A DNA stretch of 64,000 nt from Paenibacillus sp. Root444D2 (GCF_001426375.1 NZ_LMEO01000045.1:639715-703714), one strand, 5' to 3'. Numbered from the stretch's first letter, positions 17,409-26,046 are shown. Made by a program: numbers and translations. Notes: generated by a model not told the origin, from the letters alone.

Positions 17409-18389
17409 TCAGCGCCTCTTTTCTTCAAGTTCATCTGTCAACTGAGAGACATAGGCAATTAATTCATCCGCAATCCGCTCATGGCATTGGTCAAACGGTA
17501 AGATCGGCTCTCTCACGTGTGGTGTACCGTATGTCCCTTGCCTGTATAGGAGTCGTTTGAAAAAGTGGATCGACACGTCCAGATGCTGGTTCGCGAACGC
17601 CAAAACGGGAAGAAGCCGATAAAATAACCTAACAGCCTCCGCTCTCTTCCCTTCCGCGTACATTCTGTATATCGCGGTATACACTTCATGCATGCCAGTA
17701 GGCATAAAGGCATGAATCCCACGGTCCAAGCCCTCAATAAACTGTGTCACGGCCCATCCTCCAGCAACATGCAGGCCGCCGCCCGTCGCTTCCAGGACCT
17801 GACTGTACTTTACACCTGCTGGAACCACCTCGATTTTATAGCTGCGGAACGACTCAATCTCGCGGAACAGCTTGGCGATTAGCGGAACAGGCACACCGAA
17901 ACCGGAATGATCCCAGTCTTGCAGCATCAAAAAGCCAGGATTAACACCGGCAATCTCCCGCACATCCCGCTCGTATTGCCCGTCGTCCTGATACGGAATA
18001 TTCACAAGGATTCCAGCACACCCAAGTCCGATGAATTGTTCCGCATACTTCAACCTTTCAACAGGAGAAGCCGCTGTTGCTCCTCCGATGACAGGAACAC
18101 GTCCGCCTGCTTCCTCCACCACAACCTGGGTCATACGCAGCCTTTCCTCTGGCGTCAGGTGATACAGTTCCGCAGCCAGACCGGGAACGAGAAAGCCCAC
18201 TACTCCCGCGTCCAGCGCCAACCGGACATTCCGCCGTAGCGAAGCCTCGTCAAGCTCGTTCTGTATTGTGAACGGGGTGTTCAAAACCGTAATAATGCCG
18301 CGCATTGTTAACGGATCCACAGCTGCCTCACTCCTTGATTTCACGATGTTCTTACATCCGTTCGAATGACGGTCATGCCCCTTAGTCAT
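17409..18389 (-). CDS. DapA-superfamily protein with altered catalytic tyrosine region
   Basis: 326 residues, TIM-barrel dihydrodipicolinate synthase/N-acetylneuraminate lyase family. The core starts at about residue 29 (MRGIITVLNTPFT); the 28 residues before it are an unusual extension, yet ATG 18389 has a good GGGAGGTG site seven bases upstream. The lysine expected to form the Schiff base is seen in SYKIEVVP. The segment that normally holds the catalytic Tyr (Y-N-x-P) reads LQDWDHSGFG, with no Tyr, and the GTTGE loop reads GLAAEL. Activity may therefore differ from known lyases or be lost. It is a distant relative of the 5527-6465 protein. It lies upstream of the duplicated control region and has its own promoter region with CATTTTTCCGC repeats. 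Confidence 0.85.
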   Translation of the reverse strand: MTKGHDRHSNGCKNIVKSRSEAAVDPLTMRGIITVLNTPFTIQNELDEASLRRNVRLALDAGVVGFLVPGLAAELYHLTPEERLRMTQVVVEEAGGRVPVIGGATAASPVERLKYAEQFIGLGCAGILVNIPYQDDGQYERDVREIAGVNPGFLMLQDWDHSGFGVPVPLIAKLFREIESFRSYKIEVVPAGVKYSQVLEATGGGLHVAGGWAVTQFIEGLDRGIHAFMPTGMHEVYTAIYRMYAEGKRAEAVRLFYRLLPVLAFANQHLDVSIHFFKRLLYRQGTYGTPHVREPILPFDQCHERIADELIAYVSQLTDELEEKRR

Positions 18390-18493
18390 ATCATATTAGT
18401 ACACCTCCCTGTTCAGGGATTTGCTCGACTGCGCAACCTCAGTATAAGCGCCTCGCGAAAGTGATGAACATCACCAAATTGCCATATCATGAA

Positions 18494-18552
18494 CCATTTT
18501 AGCGCCTCCAGGGTATGTTCCATTTTTCCGCCTATGTCTCATTTTTCTTCCA
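18494..18552 (-). promoter_or_regulatory. Three CATTTTNCCGCC-like repeats upstream of the second DapA-like gene
   Basis: CATTTTAGCGCC (18495), CATTTTTCCGCCTAT (18521) and CATTTTTCTTCC (18540) lie in direct repeat about 105-165 bases before the start at 18389. The middle copy matches the repeat found at 12655 and in copy 2 near 17280. AraC-type regulators bind such direct repeats, so a shared operator is inferred. Confidence 0.55.
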
Positions 18553-18615
18553 CACTGCGGTGTAAGTAGGAAGCATGTGCATTATGTTTCATATATCTCC
18601 TATGATTTGGTAAGA

Positions 18616-18653
18616 GAAAAAGAGAGCCATGATTTACATTAGCTCTCTTTTTC
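18616..18653. terminator. Orphan bidirectional terminator-like hairpin
   Basis: A 12-bp perfect stem, GAAAAAGAGAGC with GCTCTCTTTTTC, has a 14-base loop. It has A/T runs on both flanks and could work either way. No gene ends beside it, hinting at a lost gene. Confidence 0.6.
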
Positions 18654-18756
18654 AATTACCCAAATGCTCCCGAAATGGGCGCTCGGACGCTCGTCCCAAA
18701 GAACTTTTTTCTTTGGAACCTTTATTTTGTATGAGAAGATAAAAGCTCCTATGCAA

Positions 18757-18794
18757 AAAAGCTCCTACTGCACTGAATTGCAGTAAAAGCTTTT
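18757..18794. terminator. Orphan stem-loop
   Basis: A TACTGCA/TGCAGTA stem with 6-base loop is flanked by AAAGCT...AGCTTTT repeats. The wider intergenic region 18390-19147 has no supportable gene. It holds the promoter of the gene at 18389, this hairpin, the one at 18616 and the terminator at 19071. Confidence 0.45.
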
Positions 18795-19070
18795 GATAGA
18801 AAACAACGATTTAATGTTACTGTATCCCAGCCGTCACTGCGGTTTCTCGACATTATTTTGTAACCCTAAACCAAACGCTCAGCATCCACAATAATCCCCC
18901 CCAGCCTCTATATACCTAGGCTTCAGATTGTTGTTAACTCATTTGATGTCTTTATTGTAATACAGAGTAGTTATCGTTTACTTTAGCGGTAAAGACAAAA
19001 AGGAGCAGTGATTTTTATCCTAATCTATAATGGCAGCTAAATGACAAAGCGTCGTATGTCTTAGCATATA

Positions 19071-19119
19071 AAAAAACACTAAGCTGCCAATGATAATACT
19101 TGGAAACTTAGTGTTTTTT
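19071..19119. terminator. Terminator of the germination operon
   Basis: A perfect 13-bp stem, AAAAAACACTAAG with CTTAGTGTTTTTT, lies 29 bases after the gerC stop. The symmetric A/T runs make it potentially bidirectional. Confidence 0.9.
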
Positions 19120-19147
19120 AGCTTTCATCTTCTTCATCGAGGGTCCT

Positions 19148-20224
19148 CTATTTCTTGATCCCCGTTTCCGTGAGATTCACCTTTACATACAAACCCACGT
19201 TCATCGTTGGATAAACTTTTTTCCATTCTTCTTCATTCCAATTTCGTGTTTTGCTCCTTACGAAATCCCCTAAACCGAGTGGATCGATCCCTTCTTTTTT
19301 AAACAACTTTATTAGATCCAATCCGGTTGTGTGAAGATCATTTTCTAAACTATCTTTGATTCTTTGAAGCTCTTGTTTTGGAAGACGAACCTCCCTTGCA
19401 TCTCTAATTTTAGCGTTTAAGACAAGGTTGATCATCACATTTGGACTTTTCGGATCTGGATTGATTCGATAACTCACTTTTGACCCGATGTTCTCCACTG
19501 CAAGGTAAGACTCATCGTCAAGCTTTACCTCAATGGTACCGTGATTCATATTAGTAAGAAGCAGTTTCATGAGCCGCGATTGTTTTTCATTCAGGGATAC
19601 TACATACTTATCATTCTTGAATAATGCTGTACCCGAAATCATTACTTGACCGTTTTGCAATTTAAGGAGCGGCAAAAACGGGTCCATTCCTTTACCTATA
19701 AGGGAATATTCGAATTCGTGAAGATTTTGGCTTGGAAGAAGCCCCTTACGTGTAGTTGTATCGAGTAAATTGTACAAAAACATCCCTTTTTCTTCTTTTG
19801 AACTGAAGTTTTCTTCCAACAGTTTCTTTGCGCTTCCATCGACAACGGCCAAGTACATTCTGCGCGAAAAAAAAGCATTGCGCAAAAACACATCCAATTC
19901 TTTTGCCAGCCCATTTGCTGCCATATCTTTTCCATACAAAACCACAGAAAGTTTCCCTGGATTCAGGGGCCGATCTAACTGCATACTCATTAATTCTCTG
20001 ATACCCAAGCTTGTATGACCCACTTTTGAGAACAACTCGGTTGAAACAGAACCGGGTTTTCCGGATTGAAACTTGGGCACTGCCAACGTAATTTCGATTT
20101 GATTCTTTGTTGACTCATCGAATGCAGAGACAATAAAAAGATTTATTCTATCCAAAATTTGTTGTTTCACACATCCTGTTAACAATAAGCAGGCAGCCAG
20201 TAGTCCGAATAAAACCCGACTCAT
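19148..20224 (-). CDS. Spore germinant receptor lipoprotein, GerC family
   Basis: 358 residues, the C subunit of a GerA-type nutrient receptor in the spore inner membrane. The signal peptide ends in lipobox LTGC (Cys at about 18). The Ger(x)C fold follows (LDRINLFIVSAFDES; ITLAVPKFQ; MQLDRPLNPGKLSVVLYGKD; ending VNLTETGIKK). The start is the ATG at 20224, which overlaps the TGA of the permease gene (ATGA), so translation is coupled. The longer frame from 20317 would run back through the permease gene and bury the signal peptide. Third gene of the A-B-C operon. Confidence 0.93.
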   Translation of the reverse strand: MSRVLFGLLAACLLLTGCVKQQILDRINLFIVSAFDESTKNQIEITLAVPKFQSGKPGSVSTELFSKVGHTSLGIRELMSMQLDRPLNPGKLSVVLYGKDMAANGLAKELDVFLRNAFFSRRMYLAVVDGSAKKLLEENFSSKEEKGMFLYNLLDTTTRKGLLPSQNLHEFEYSLIGKGMDPFLPLLKLQNGQVMISGTALFKNDKYVVSLNEKQSRLMKLLLTNMNHGTIEVKLDDESYLAVENIGSKVSYRINPDPKSPNVMINLVLNAKIRDAREVRLPKQELQRIKDSLENDLHTTGLDLIKLFKKEGIDPLGLGDFVRSKTRNWNEEEWKKVYPTMNVGLYVKVNLTETGIKK

Positions 20225-21309
20225 ACCGTTCTTCTCACTTTCATTCTGACTATATCGAGTATGTACATAAATGGGATATACACATAAATAATGCATAATC
20301 CGATCTTTGATAACCACGATTGAACAACTTCAATACTGTTTCGATCTGGAATCAAACATACGGCAGTGAAAATCAGAATCAAAAATATCGGCAAGACTGT
20401 CAATTGTTTTATAGTGAACATTAACTTCATCATTCGGCTTGAAGCCCAAAGACATAAGCATACGATAGGAAATAACCGTAATACCGTTGCAGATGCACCG
20501 ATAAATTCAAAATGTTCAATGAAAGGAAATTGAATAAATTTATATTTCGATAATGCCGGCCAAATTTCGGTTGATAATTGCTCGGTTTTGAACAGTAACA
20601 CTGAATAGATAATTTCGACAAGATAAATCGTTGTCATGGCTATAATTGCCCAATGTGCCCACCTTTGCGACTTTTTTGGTGTTTTAATGAATGTGTAACA
20701 AAAAAATAGCATCTCCACGCCCATATAAGAAAAGGTCAATTCCTTTGTTGCTTTGATGATATCGCTTGGCGAATGATCCATTATGGGCGATAAATTATTA
20801 AAATGAAGAAATGGTGCCGTAAAAAACATGGATAAAAAAAGAATATTGTTTATTAAGCTAAGCAAACAGATACCCACGATAACCCGAAATCCTCCTGCAA
20901 CCATGTAATACGTAAGCAAGAGTAAAACTAAAGCCAGCGGCCAAGTTTTCATATCAGGAAATATCCATACTTGTATAACTTCAATAAAATGCCGAATTTG
21001 ATAAGTAGAATTCAGCAGGAAATATCCGATAAAGATAAGGTTAAGACCACCACCCGCCCATTTTCCGAAAAACTGTTGATGGATATGTATAAGGTCCGCC
21101 TCATTATCGTTGAGAATTCGATAAATCATATATATGACGACATGTATAATGATTGCGCAAAGGAGGACGGAAACCCAGGCATCTTGGCCGGCCAATTGAA
21201 TAGGCTTGATCGCCATGGACAGAAATCCTAACCCGAACTGCATCGATTGAATCACAACGAAAATCAGATAGGGTGATACGGTATACCTTTCATTAACTGT
21301 TGAATTCAA
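20221..21309 (-). CDS. Spore germination permease, GerB family
   Basis: 362 residues with about ten hydrophobic membrane segments, of the amino acid permease-like GerAB/GerKB family. It is the presumed germinant-binding B subunit of the receptor. Hallmarks are the N-terminal ISPYLIF-like segment (VSPYLIFVVIQSMQFGLGFL) and a C-terminal hydrophobic stretch ending IVRMKVRRTV. It lies 22 bases after gerA and overlaps gerC by four bases. The germinant cannot be inferred from sequence. Confidence 0.93.
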   Translation of the reverse strand: MNSTVNERYTVSPYLIFVVIQSMQFGLGFLSMAIKPIQLAGQDAWVSVLLCAIIIHVVIYMIYRILNDNEADLIHIHQQFFGKWAGGGLNLIFIGYFLLNSTYQIRHFIEVIQVWIFPDMKTWPLALVLLLLTYYMVAGGFRVIVGICLLSLINNILFLSMFFTAPFLHFNNLSPIMDHSPSDIIKATKELTFSYMGVEMLFFCYTFIKTPKKSQRWAHWAIIAMTTIYLVEIIYSVLLFKTEQLSTEIWPALSKYKFIQFPFIEHFEFIGASATVLRLFPIVCLCLWASSRMMKLMFTIKQLTVLPIFLILIFTAVCLIPDRNSIEVVQSWLSKIGLCIIYVYIPFMYILDIVRMKVRRTV

Positions 21310-21331
21310 CTATTTCACTCCCAAAACTGAA

Positions 21332-22783
21332 TCATTCGTCGATGTCTTTTTTTAAGTTTGCATTTCTCTTATCGAATCTTACTGGATTTTTCGTTCTGAA
21401 AAAACCTGGTCGATGATGAAATTTTGAAAATGGAGGACGTATTACCGTATCGTACAGGTTTGAAATCCGAAAAGGATAAAAAGGAACTAGGTAAGGCATC
21501 CCGAGAGAAGTTAATCGCAACAAATGGGTAATAACAGCAAGGGCACAAATGAAAATACCTAATAATCCCCATACTTGTGCTGCGATAATAAACGGAAACC
21601 GAAGAATACGTATTGTTGTACTCATGCGATAAACGGGAGTTGTGAAAGAAGCCATAGCCGACAACGCCACAATGATTAATAAAAAGTTGCTGGTCAGAGC
21701 GGCTTCAACAGCCGCGGTACCGAGTACGATACCCCCAACAATACCGATTGTTTGTCCGATTTTGGTAGGTAATCTAGCACCTGCTTCCCGTAATAGTTCA
21801 ATGACAAGCTCCATAATGAGCACTTCCACAACAGGAGGAAAAGGTACATTTATCCTGGAGGAAATAATCGTGGGCAAAAAAATATTTGAAATACCGTGAC
21901 CGTGATATGTCATAACAGCAACATATACGGATGAGGCCAAGACGGAAAACACAACAGAAATAATGCGGATCAACCGAATGATAGAGCCGATGATCCATGG
22001 CAGAAAATAATCTTCATAGGAGGTGAAAAATAATCCCAAGGTAACAGGTCCTAGAATCGCAGTCGGGGACCCGTCAACCAAAATACAAACCTGCCCCATT
22101 GTTAAACTCCAAGCAACGCGATCCGTCCTTTCGGTCCCAAGCAACTGAGGAAAGATGGAGTTTGAATTATCTTCGATCATTTGTTGAACCAAGGTTATAT
22201 CTGACACCATATCGAATTGTAAGTTCTCTAAACGCTGGATACATGTATTTACATATTGTTCATTCGTAATTCCATCCATGTAACAAATGGCCACTCTCGA
22301 CTCGGACACACTACCTACAATGATCTCTTTTATTCTTAACTTGGGAATGGGAATTCGCTTGCGGATCAGGTTAAGATTGGTGTCCAGCGATTCAACAAAG
22401 GCTTCTTTCGGTCCTTCCACGTTAAATTCGATTTCGGGTTTGGTTACGTCGCGGCCTTTTGATAAAACGGCATTGATCAATAGGCAATTTGTATTTTGAA
22501 GACCATGTTGTATGGCTACATATCCACGCAATAATTTATTTCGAATGTAATTCCAATCGGAGGACATTTCTTTTTCGGCAACCGGGATCAACTTGTACAA
22601 ATCATCCAAAGAAACATCCGAATCTTTACTCAAGGTACCAAGGATATGTTCGTGCAAGACCTTTGACTCAGTAAGTGATTTAAAATAGCCAATGAAAAAA
22701 GGCTCCGTGTTGGTTTTGTGATAGAAATAAAAAAAATCGGATGATTCATTAAGCTCTTTCCATACTTGAGGTACTGAATTCAT
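21332..22783 (-). CDS. Spore germination protein, GerA family
   Basis: 483 residues, the A subunit of a GerA-type receptor. A soluble N-terminal half contains the family motifs SKGRDVTKPEIEFNVEGPKEAFVESL and RRIP-like IRKRIPIPKL (broken here for length). The second half has several membrane segments (IIGSIIRLIRIISVVFSVL; EALLTSNF-like region) and a short basic tail. It is first in the gerA-gerB-gerC operon. The promoter should be forespore-specific (sigma G). A CATAATA element lies about 60 bases upstream, but I see no convincing partner -35. Presence of the operon shows a spore-forming host. Confidence 0.93.
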   Translation of the reverse strand: MNSVPQVWKELNESSDFFYFYHKTNTEPFFIGYFKSLTESKVLHEHILGTLSKDSDVSLDDLYKLIPVAEKEMSSDWNYIRNKLLRGYVAIQHGLQNTNCLLINAVLSKGRDVTKPEIEFNVEGPKEAFVESLDTNLNLIRKRIPIPKLRIKEIIVGSVSESRVAICYMDGITNEQYVNTCIQRLENLQFDMVSDITLVQQMIEDNSNSIFPQLLGTERTDRVAWSLTMGQVCILVDGSPTAILGPVTLGLFFTSYEDYFLPWIIGSIIRLIRIISVVFSVLASSVYVAVMTYHGHGISNIFLPTIISSRINVPFPPVVEVLIMELVIELLREAGARLPTKIGQTIGIVGGIVLGTAAVEAALTSNFLLIIVALSAMASFTTPVYRMSTTIRILRFPFIIAAQVWGLLGIFICALAVITHLLRLTSLGMPYLVPFYPFRISNLYDTVIRPPFSKFHHRPGFFRTKNPVRFDKRNANLKKDIDE

Positions 22784-22963
22784 TATTAATCACAATTCTT
22801 TCCTGATTTTTAAATTCGATTTATTTTCTCTCTTGCAGCGGACAACTATACGGACTATTATGAATACTCTACATTACTCACAAAGGATCGGCGCCGATCT
22901 AGATTCATCCATGAACACCGCTCTCAGTTCCGTGCCGCGATTCCGCAAGCTATTGACTACAAA

Positions 22964-22989
22964 AAAAGACCAACATCTGTTGGTCTTTT
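22964..22989 (-). terminator. Terminator of the MFS gene at 23029
   Basis: A stem AAAAGACCAACA/TGTTGGTCTTTT with a very short loop is followed on the minus strand by TTTTTTTG. It lies 40 bases after the MFS stop. Confidence 0.9.
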
Positions 22990-23028
22990 CCTACGGCTTA
23001 AATTGCAGTGCAAAAACTAAACTACATT

Positions 23029-24273
23029 TCAGATTGAAGTCTTTCCATTTGTCTGCCTCCGATGATGGAATAAGTAGTAGATTACAAGAGTTAAAATCAT
23101 GATAAATCCGCCTATAAGGTACATCATGTGATAGTTTGTCTTTGCTGCAAGAATACCGAGCAAATAGGAGCCTATTCCATACCCTGAGTCAAAAAACACT
23201 AAAAACGTACTGATAGCGATTCCTCTACGATGACCTGGTGAAGCTTTAACCGCAATGGTCATAAAGCTAGGAAAGATAGCACCATATCCGAGCCCAATAA
23301 TTCCTGACGCAATAAGAAATACAGGTGCCGAATAAGCTTGGCTTAACCAGATCATCCCGAAAATGTATAAGATCATTCCTGGATAAGCAAGGACATGCTC
23401 TCCTTTTCGATCGAACAATCGCCCGGTAAAGGGTCGAGTTAGAAGGATCATCAATGCGAGTATGACAAAAAAGTAGCTTGCAATGCGCTCCAGCCCAAGC
23501 GTTTTGGCGTATACGGAGATAAATGTAGATAAGGCACCATAAGAAAACGCAAGAAAAAAACCGGCTATGGAAATGGGTATCGCCGACGTCTCAATGTAAC
23601 GTCGAAACCCTTTGACAACTGCGTTTGATGTTGAATGGTTCACGTACTTCGGGAAGCTTGTAAGCATCCCGAACAATAAGGACAGCAGCGAAAATACAAC
23701 AACCGCAAAGAACATGACTCCATAGCTAGTGTGCGTTGTTATCCATAGGCCTACAAAAGGCCCAATGACCATCGCGAGACTCATAAACAAACTAAAATAG
23801 CCAACTCCCTCTCCTTTCCGATGTTCAGGGATAGTATCCAGAACAATGGCTGAAGTGGATGTAGTCACCATCCCAAAAGCAAAACCATGAATAAACCGCA
23901 ATACGAGTAGGACAGAATAGTTGTCAATCCATATATACGACAAACTACATAATGTAGAAATAATTAACGAAATAATTAAAAGTTTTCGTCTGTTTATCTC
24001 TTCTAACCACTTTCCGGTTAAAGGTCTGGAAATGACCGCAGTAATGACAAAAAACGTGATAACAAGTCCAATGCTTTGCTTATTCCCATGTAGCTCATCG
24101 AGTACAAATTGCGGCAAGGTCACGACTAAAATATAAAAAGTCATGAAGATAAAAAAATGACTTAAACTTATCGTTACGAAATCCCGACTCCATAATCTTT
24201 CTTTCTCGACGCTGATCCCTTCTTTCTTTAAACAATTCAGCTTCCATGCTTTGCAGTTAGTTTCATAATTCAA
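23029..24273 (-). CDS. MFS transporter (drug/sugar efflux type)
   Basis: Up to 414 residues with about twelve membrane helices. Family loop motifs are visible: FVITAVISRPLTGKWLEEINRR between helices 2 and 3 and ILLTRPFTGRLFDRKG in the second half. This resembles the YfcJ/YhhS and staphyloferrin-exporter-like group. The start is uncertain: TTG 24273 has no strong ribosome site and the first ~25 residues (MNYETNCKAWKLN) are not typical, so a later start before KERLWSRDF is possible. It stands alone between terminators. Substrate unknown. Confidence 0.85.
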   Translation of the reverse strand: MNYETNCKAWKLNCLKKEGISVEKERLWSRDFVTISLSHFFIFMTFYILVVTLPQFVLDELHGNKQSIGLVITFFVITAVISRPLTGKWLEEINRRKLLIISLIISTLCSLSYIWIDNYSVLLVLRFIHGFAFGMVTTSTSAIVLDTIPEHRKGEGVGYFSLFMSLAMVIGPFVGLWITTHTSYGVMFFAVVVFSLLSLLFGMLTSFPKYVNHSTSNAVVKGFRRYIETSAIPISIAGFFLAFSYGALSTFISVYAKTLGLERIASYFFVILALMILLTRPFTGRLFDRKGEHVLAYPGMILYIFGMIWLSQAYSAPVFLIASGIIGLGYGAIFPSFMTIAVKASPGHRRGIAISTFLVFFDSGYGIGSYLLGILAAKTNYHMMYLIGGFIMILTLVIYYLFHHRRQTNGKTSI

Positions 24274-24410
24274 TGTTAACCACTTACACCCAACGGATCA
24301 TATACTTGAAGGCTAGAATTACGTTTCCCCGGATTATTATCATCTATACTGTCCGCTTACGAGGCTCCGATAAGAAAACAAAGCTGCTTCATCCGGAGTA
24401 ATTCCAACGC

Positions 24411-24455
24411 AAAAAAGCCCAATGAGCTAATTGACTTTAGCCATTGGACTTTTTT
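24411..24455 (-). terminator. Terminator of the MOSC gene
   Basis: A long imperfect hairpin, CCAATG-A-GCTAA with TTAGC-C-ATTGG, is bounded by A6 on the left and T6 on the right. It sits about 50 bases after the stop at 24504. It also separates the MFS promoter from that gene. Confidence 0.85.
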
Positions 24456-24503
24456 ATTTAATAGCTTATCTATGACATTATACCGATTCCATGAATGGCT
24501 GTT

Positions 24504-25316
24504 CTATTCAATTACTATTTTATCTCCACGACGAATTCGACCTGTTTGGATCACCTTCGCATAAACTCCCATGGCTCCCTTATTATGCTTGACTGCTGCC
24601 CGCAAGACTGATGGGTCATTAGGCAGATCTCCTTGAGACAAGGTTGTCATAATGCATCGGATACAAGGTTGCGTAACTTGAAGCACAACTTCATCGCCTA
24701 TTCGTATCTCTTTGCCAATCCAACTGTTTTCAACAAATCCTTCTTCATCCGGTACATCGATTACAATATTGGTCCTGAAGCGTTTAACCTCAATCCGGCT
24801 TTCCGGGATAAGCTCCCTCAATTTGTTTAGACTTGCCGTTGTTAATAAGTGAATGATACCAATATCATAGAAAGTTCCTTCCGGAGAACTGCGTGTAAAA
24901 ATCGTATTCCGATTGTTTAGCCCTTCAATGTCAGGTATATATCCCTCAAATTGAACATCTTCAGTTTCAGATGAAAGCGTGGCTATTTTGACCGGCCTGG
25001 AAAGTTCGTCCGTCAGCCTTTGATTTAAGTCTCCATCTGTTGTCACACCCCAACTGCCATCGGGAAAAGTGATTCTAACCACAGGAAGCTTCGCTGGATC
25101 TTGAGGCGGTTCAACATAGGCAGCCCGATAATCGAACATGTTCGGCCATTTTAAGGGATTCTTGGCATTCGCAAGTTTACCTGTTGATGTATCAATTAAC
25201 GCAAACTTACGATCTCCAACAACTCCTTTTTCTGTGATATCGGTTGCATTTAATTCTTCGCCCATCATGGATTTAACGGGATATCTCCACAACGATACTA
25301 CAGTAGGCTGACTCAT
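24504..25316 (-). CDS. MOSC domain protein (YcbX/mARC-like)
   Basis: 270 residues. A MOSC N-terminal beta-barrel (VVSLWRYPVKSMMGEEL; VVGDRKFALID) is followed by the MOSC domain with the conserved Cys in QPCIRCIMTT and an NKGAMGVYAKV end. Such proteins bind the molybdenum cofactor through that Cys and reduce N-hydroxylated compounds or handle sulfur. ATG 25316 has AAGGAG eight bases upstream and is preferred over 25352. Stand-alone gene; no molybdenum cofactor synthesis genes nearby. The electron partner is unknown. Confidence 0.9.
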   Translation of the reverse strand: MSQPTVVSLWRYPVKSMMGEELNATDITEKGVVGDRKFALIDTSTGKLANAKNPLKWPNMFDYRAAYVEPPQDPAKLPVVRITFPDGSWGVTTDGDLNQRLTDELSRPVKIATLSSETEDVQFEGYIPDIEGLNNRNTIFTRSSPEGTFYDIGIIHLLTTASLNKLRELIPESRIEVKRFRTNIVIDVPDEEGFVENSWIGKEIRIGDEVVLQVTQPCIRCIMTTLSQGDLPNDPSVLRAAVKHNKGAMGVYAKVIQTGRIRRGDKIVIE

Positions 25317-25362
25317 AGGTAACATCTCCTTAAAACTGATAATTCTCCCCATTTCACACTAA

Positions 25363-25548
25363 TCATTCCACTATATCTGAACCTGCATACTTTGTTTTCT
25401 TAACTTTAATTTTATTCAAGACATATATCAATACCGTTTTTTCGATCTTATTAATAGATGAAATAAATCGATCTACTGTTCTGTTCTGTTTCGCAATGGC
25501 TTTCTCGGGTGATTTTGGTAGCTCACCGTCTATGTCTTTTTTCAGCAC
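25363..25548 (-). CDS. Hypothetical small protein, possible gene fragment
   Basis: 61 codons from GTG 25548 with AAAAGGATAT just before it. The peptide begins MLKKDIDGELPKSPEKA and ends in a basic hydrophobic part. The same frame is open a further 17 codons upstream without a start, so this could be the remains of a longer gene. I do not recognise a family. Nothing in the context gives a function. It is divergent from the ArsR gene. Confidence 0.3.
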   Translation of the reverse strand: MLKKDIDGELPKSPEKAIAKQNRTVDRFISSINKIEKTVLIYVLNKIKVKKTKYAGSDIVE

Positions 25549-25671
25549 ATATCCTTTTGTACCATCCTCTGATTGGCGTTTTATTTTTCGGTTCTTCGGA
25601 TTTTAAAGTGGAGACAAACTCAAAACATTTCACTTATAAATCGGAGAATATGGTGGTATTTCACTAAAGAC

Positions 25672-25699
25672 TTGATTTGTATCGATTTCTTAGTACAAT
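25672..25699 (+). promoter_or_regulatory. Promoter of the ArsR gene, possibly leaderless
   Basis: TTGATT (25672-25677), a 16-bp spacer and TACAAT (25694-25699) fit a sigma-A promoter. Transcription would begin about base 25706, which is the A of the ATG. No ribosome site precedes that ATG, so the mRNA may have no leader. Confidence 0.6.
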
Positions 25700-25705
25700 A
25701 GTTTT

Positions 25706-26002
25706 ATGACTACTCAAACTCAAAAATTAATGAATGATGAGCACAGGGCCAGAATATTTAAGGCATTAGCTGATGAAACAAGATTGGAAATCATTCGAAC
25801 TCTATATGCCAATAAGAAGGAGATGAATTGCGGAGAAGTGGGAGACATTCACGGTACTTCAAAATCGAATAATTCGTATCATTTGCGGACTTTAAGGGAG
25901 GCGAAATTGATCAAGGTACGAAAAGAAGCTCAAACGAGGTATATGAGTATCGATATGGAGACCTTTCAAACTTACTTACCCGGATTTCTGGATACGTTGT
26001 AG
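25706..26002 (+). CDS. ArsR-family winged-helix repressor
   Basis: 98 residues, a single winged helix-turn-helix domain: ARIFKALADETRLEIIRTLY (helices 1-2), recognition segment TSKSNNSYHLRTLREAKLI and wing VRKEAQTRYMSI. No metal-binding Cys pair of the ArsR/SmtB type is seen apart from one Cys (MNCGE), so it may sense an organic compound or redox change through that Cys. A 24-bp palindrome 20 bases after its stop, found again before the MFS gene at 29245-30438, is its likely operator. It is probably a repressor of the hydrolase and efflux genes. Confidence 0.88.
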   Translation: MTTQTQKLMNDEHRARIFKALADETRLEIIRTLYANKKEMNCGEVGDIHGTSKSNNSYHLRTLREAKLIKVRKEAQTRYMSIDMETFQTYLPGFLDTL

Positions 26003-26022
26003 AAAGAAATTTTTTTTATTCA

Positions 26023-26046
26023 ATAGTTCAATAATATTTGAACTAT
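26023..26046. promoter_or_regulatory. Operator-like palindrome, copy 1
   Basis: ATAGTTCAA-TAATAT-TTGAACTAT is a near-perfect inverted repeat. The preceding TAGAAAGAAATT and the palindrome recur before the MFS gene (30457-30494, opposite strand). It precedes the alpha/beta hydrolase gene by about 210 bases. The ArsR protein is the natural candidate to bind it. Bases 26047-26245 also hold CACCTCGC (about 26129) and GCGAGGTG (about 26177), a possible long-range stem, with no gene. Confidence 0.7.

Noticed and set aside
25363..25548. ChaB-like protein
   Set aside because: Only the short ELPKSPEKA part is reminiscent; the rest does not match and other frames do not restore it.
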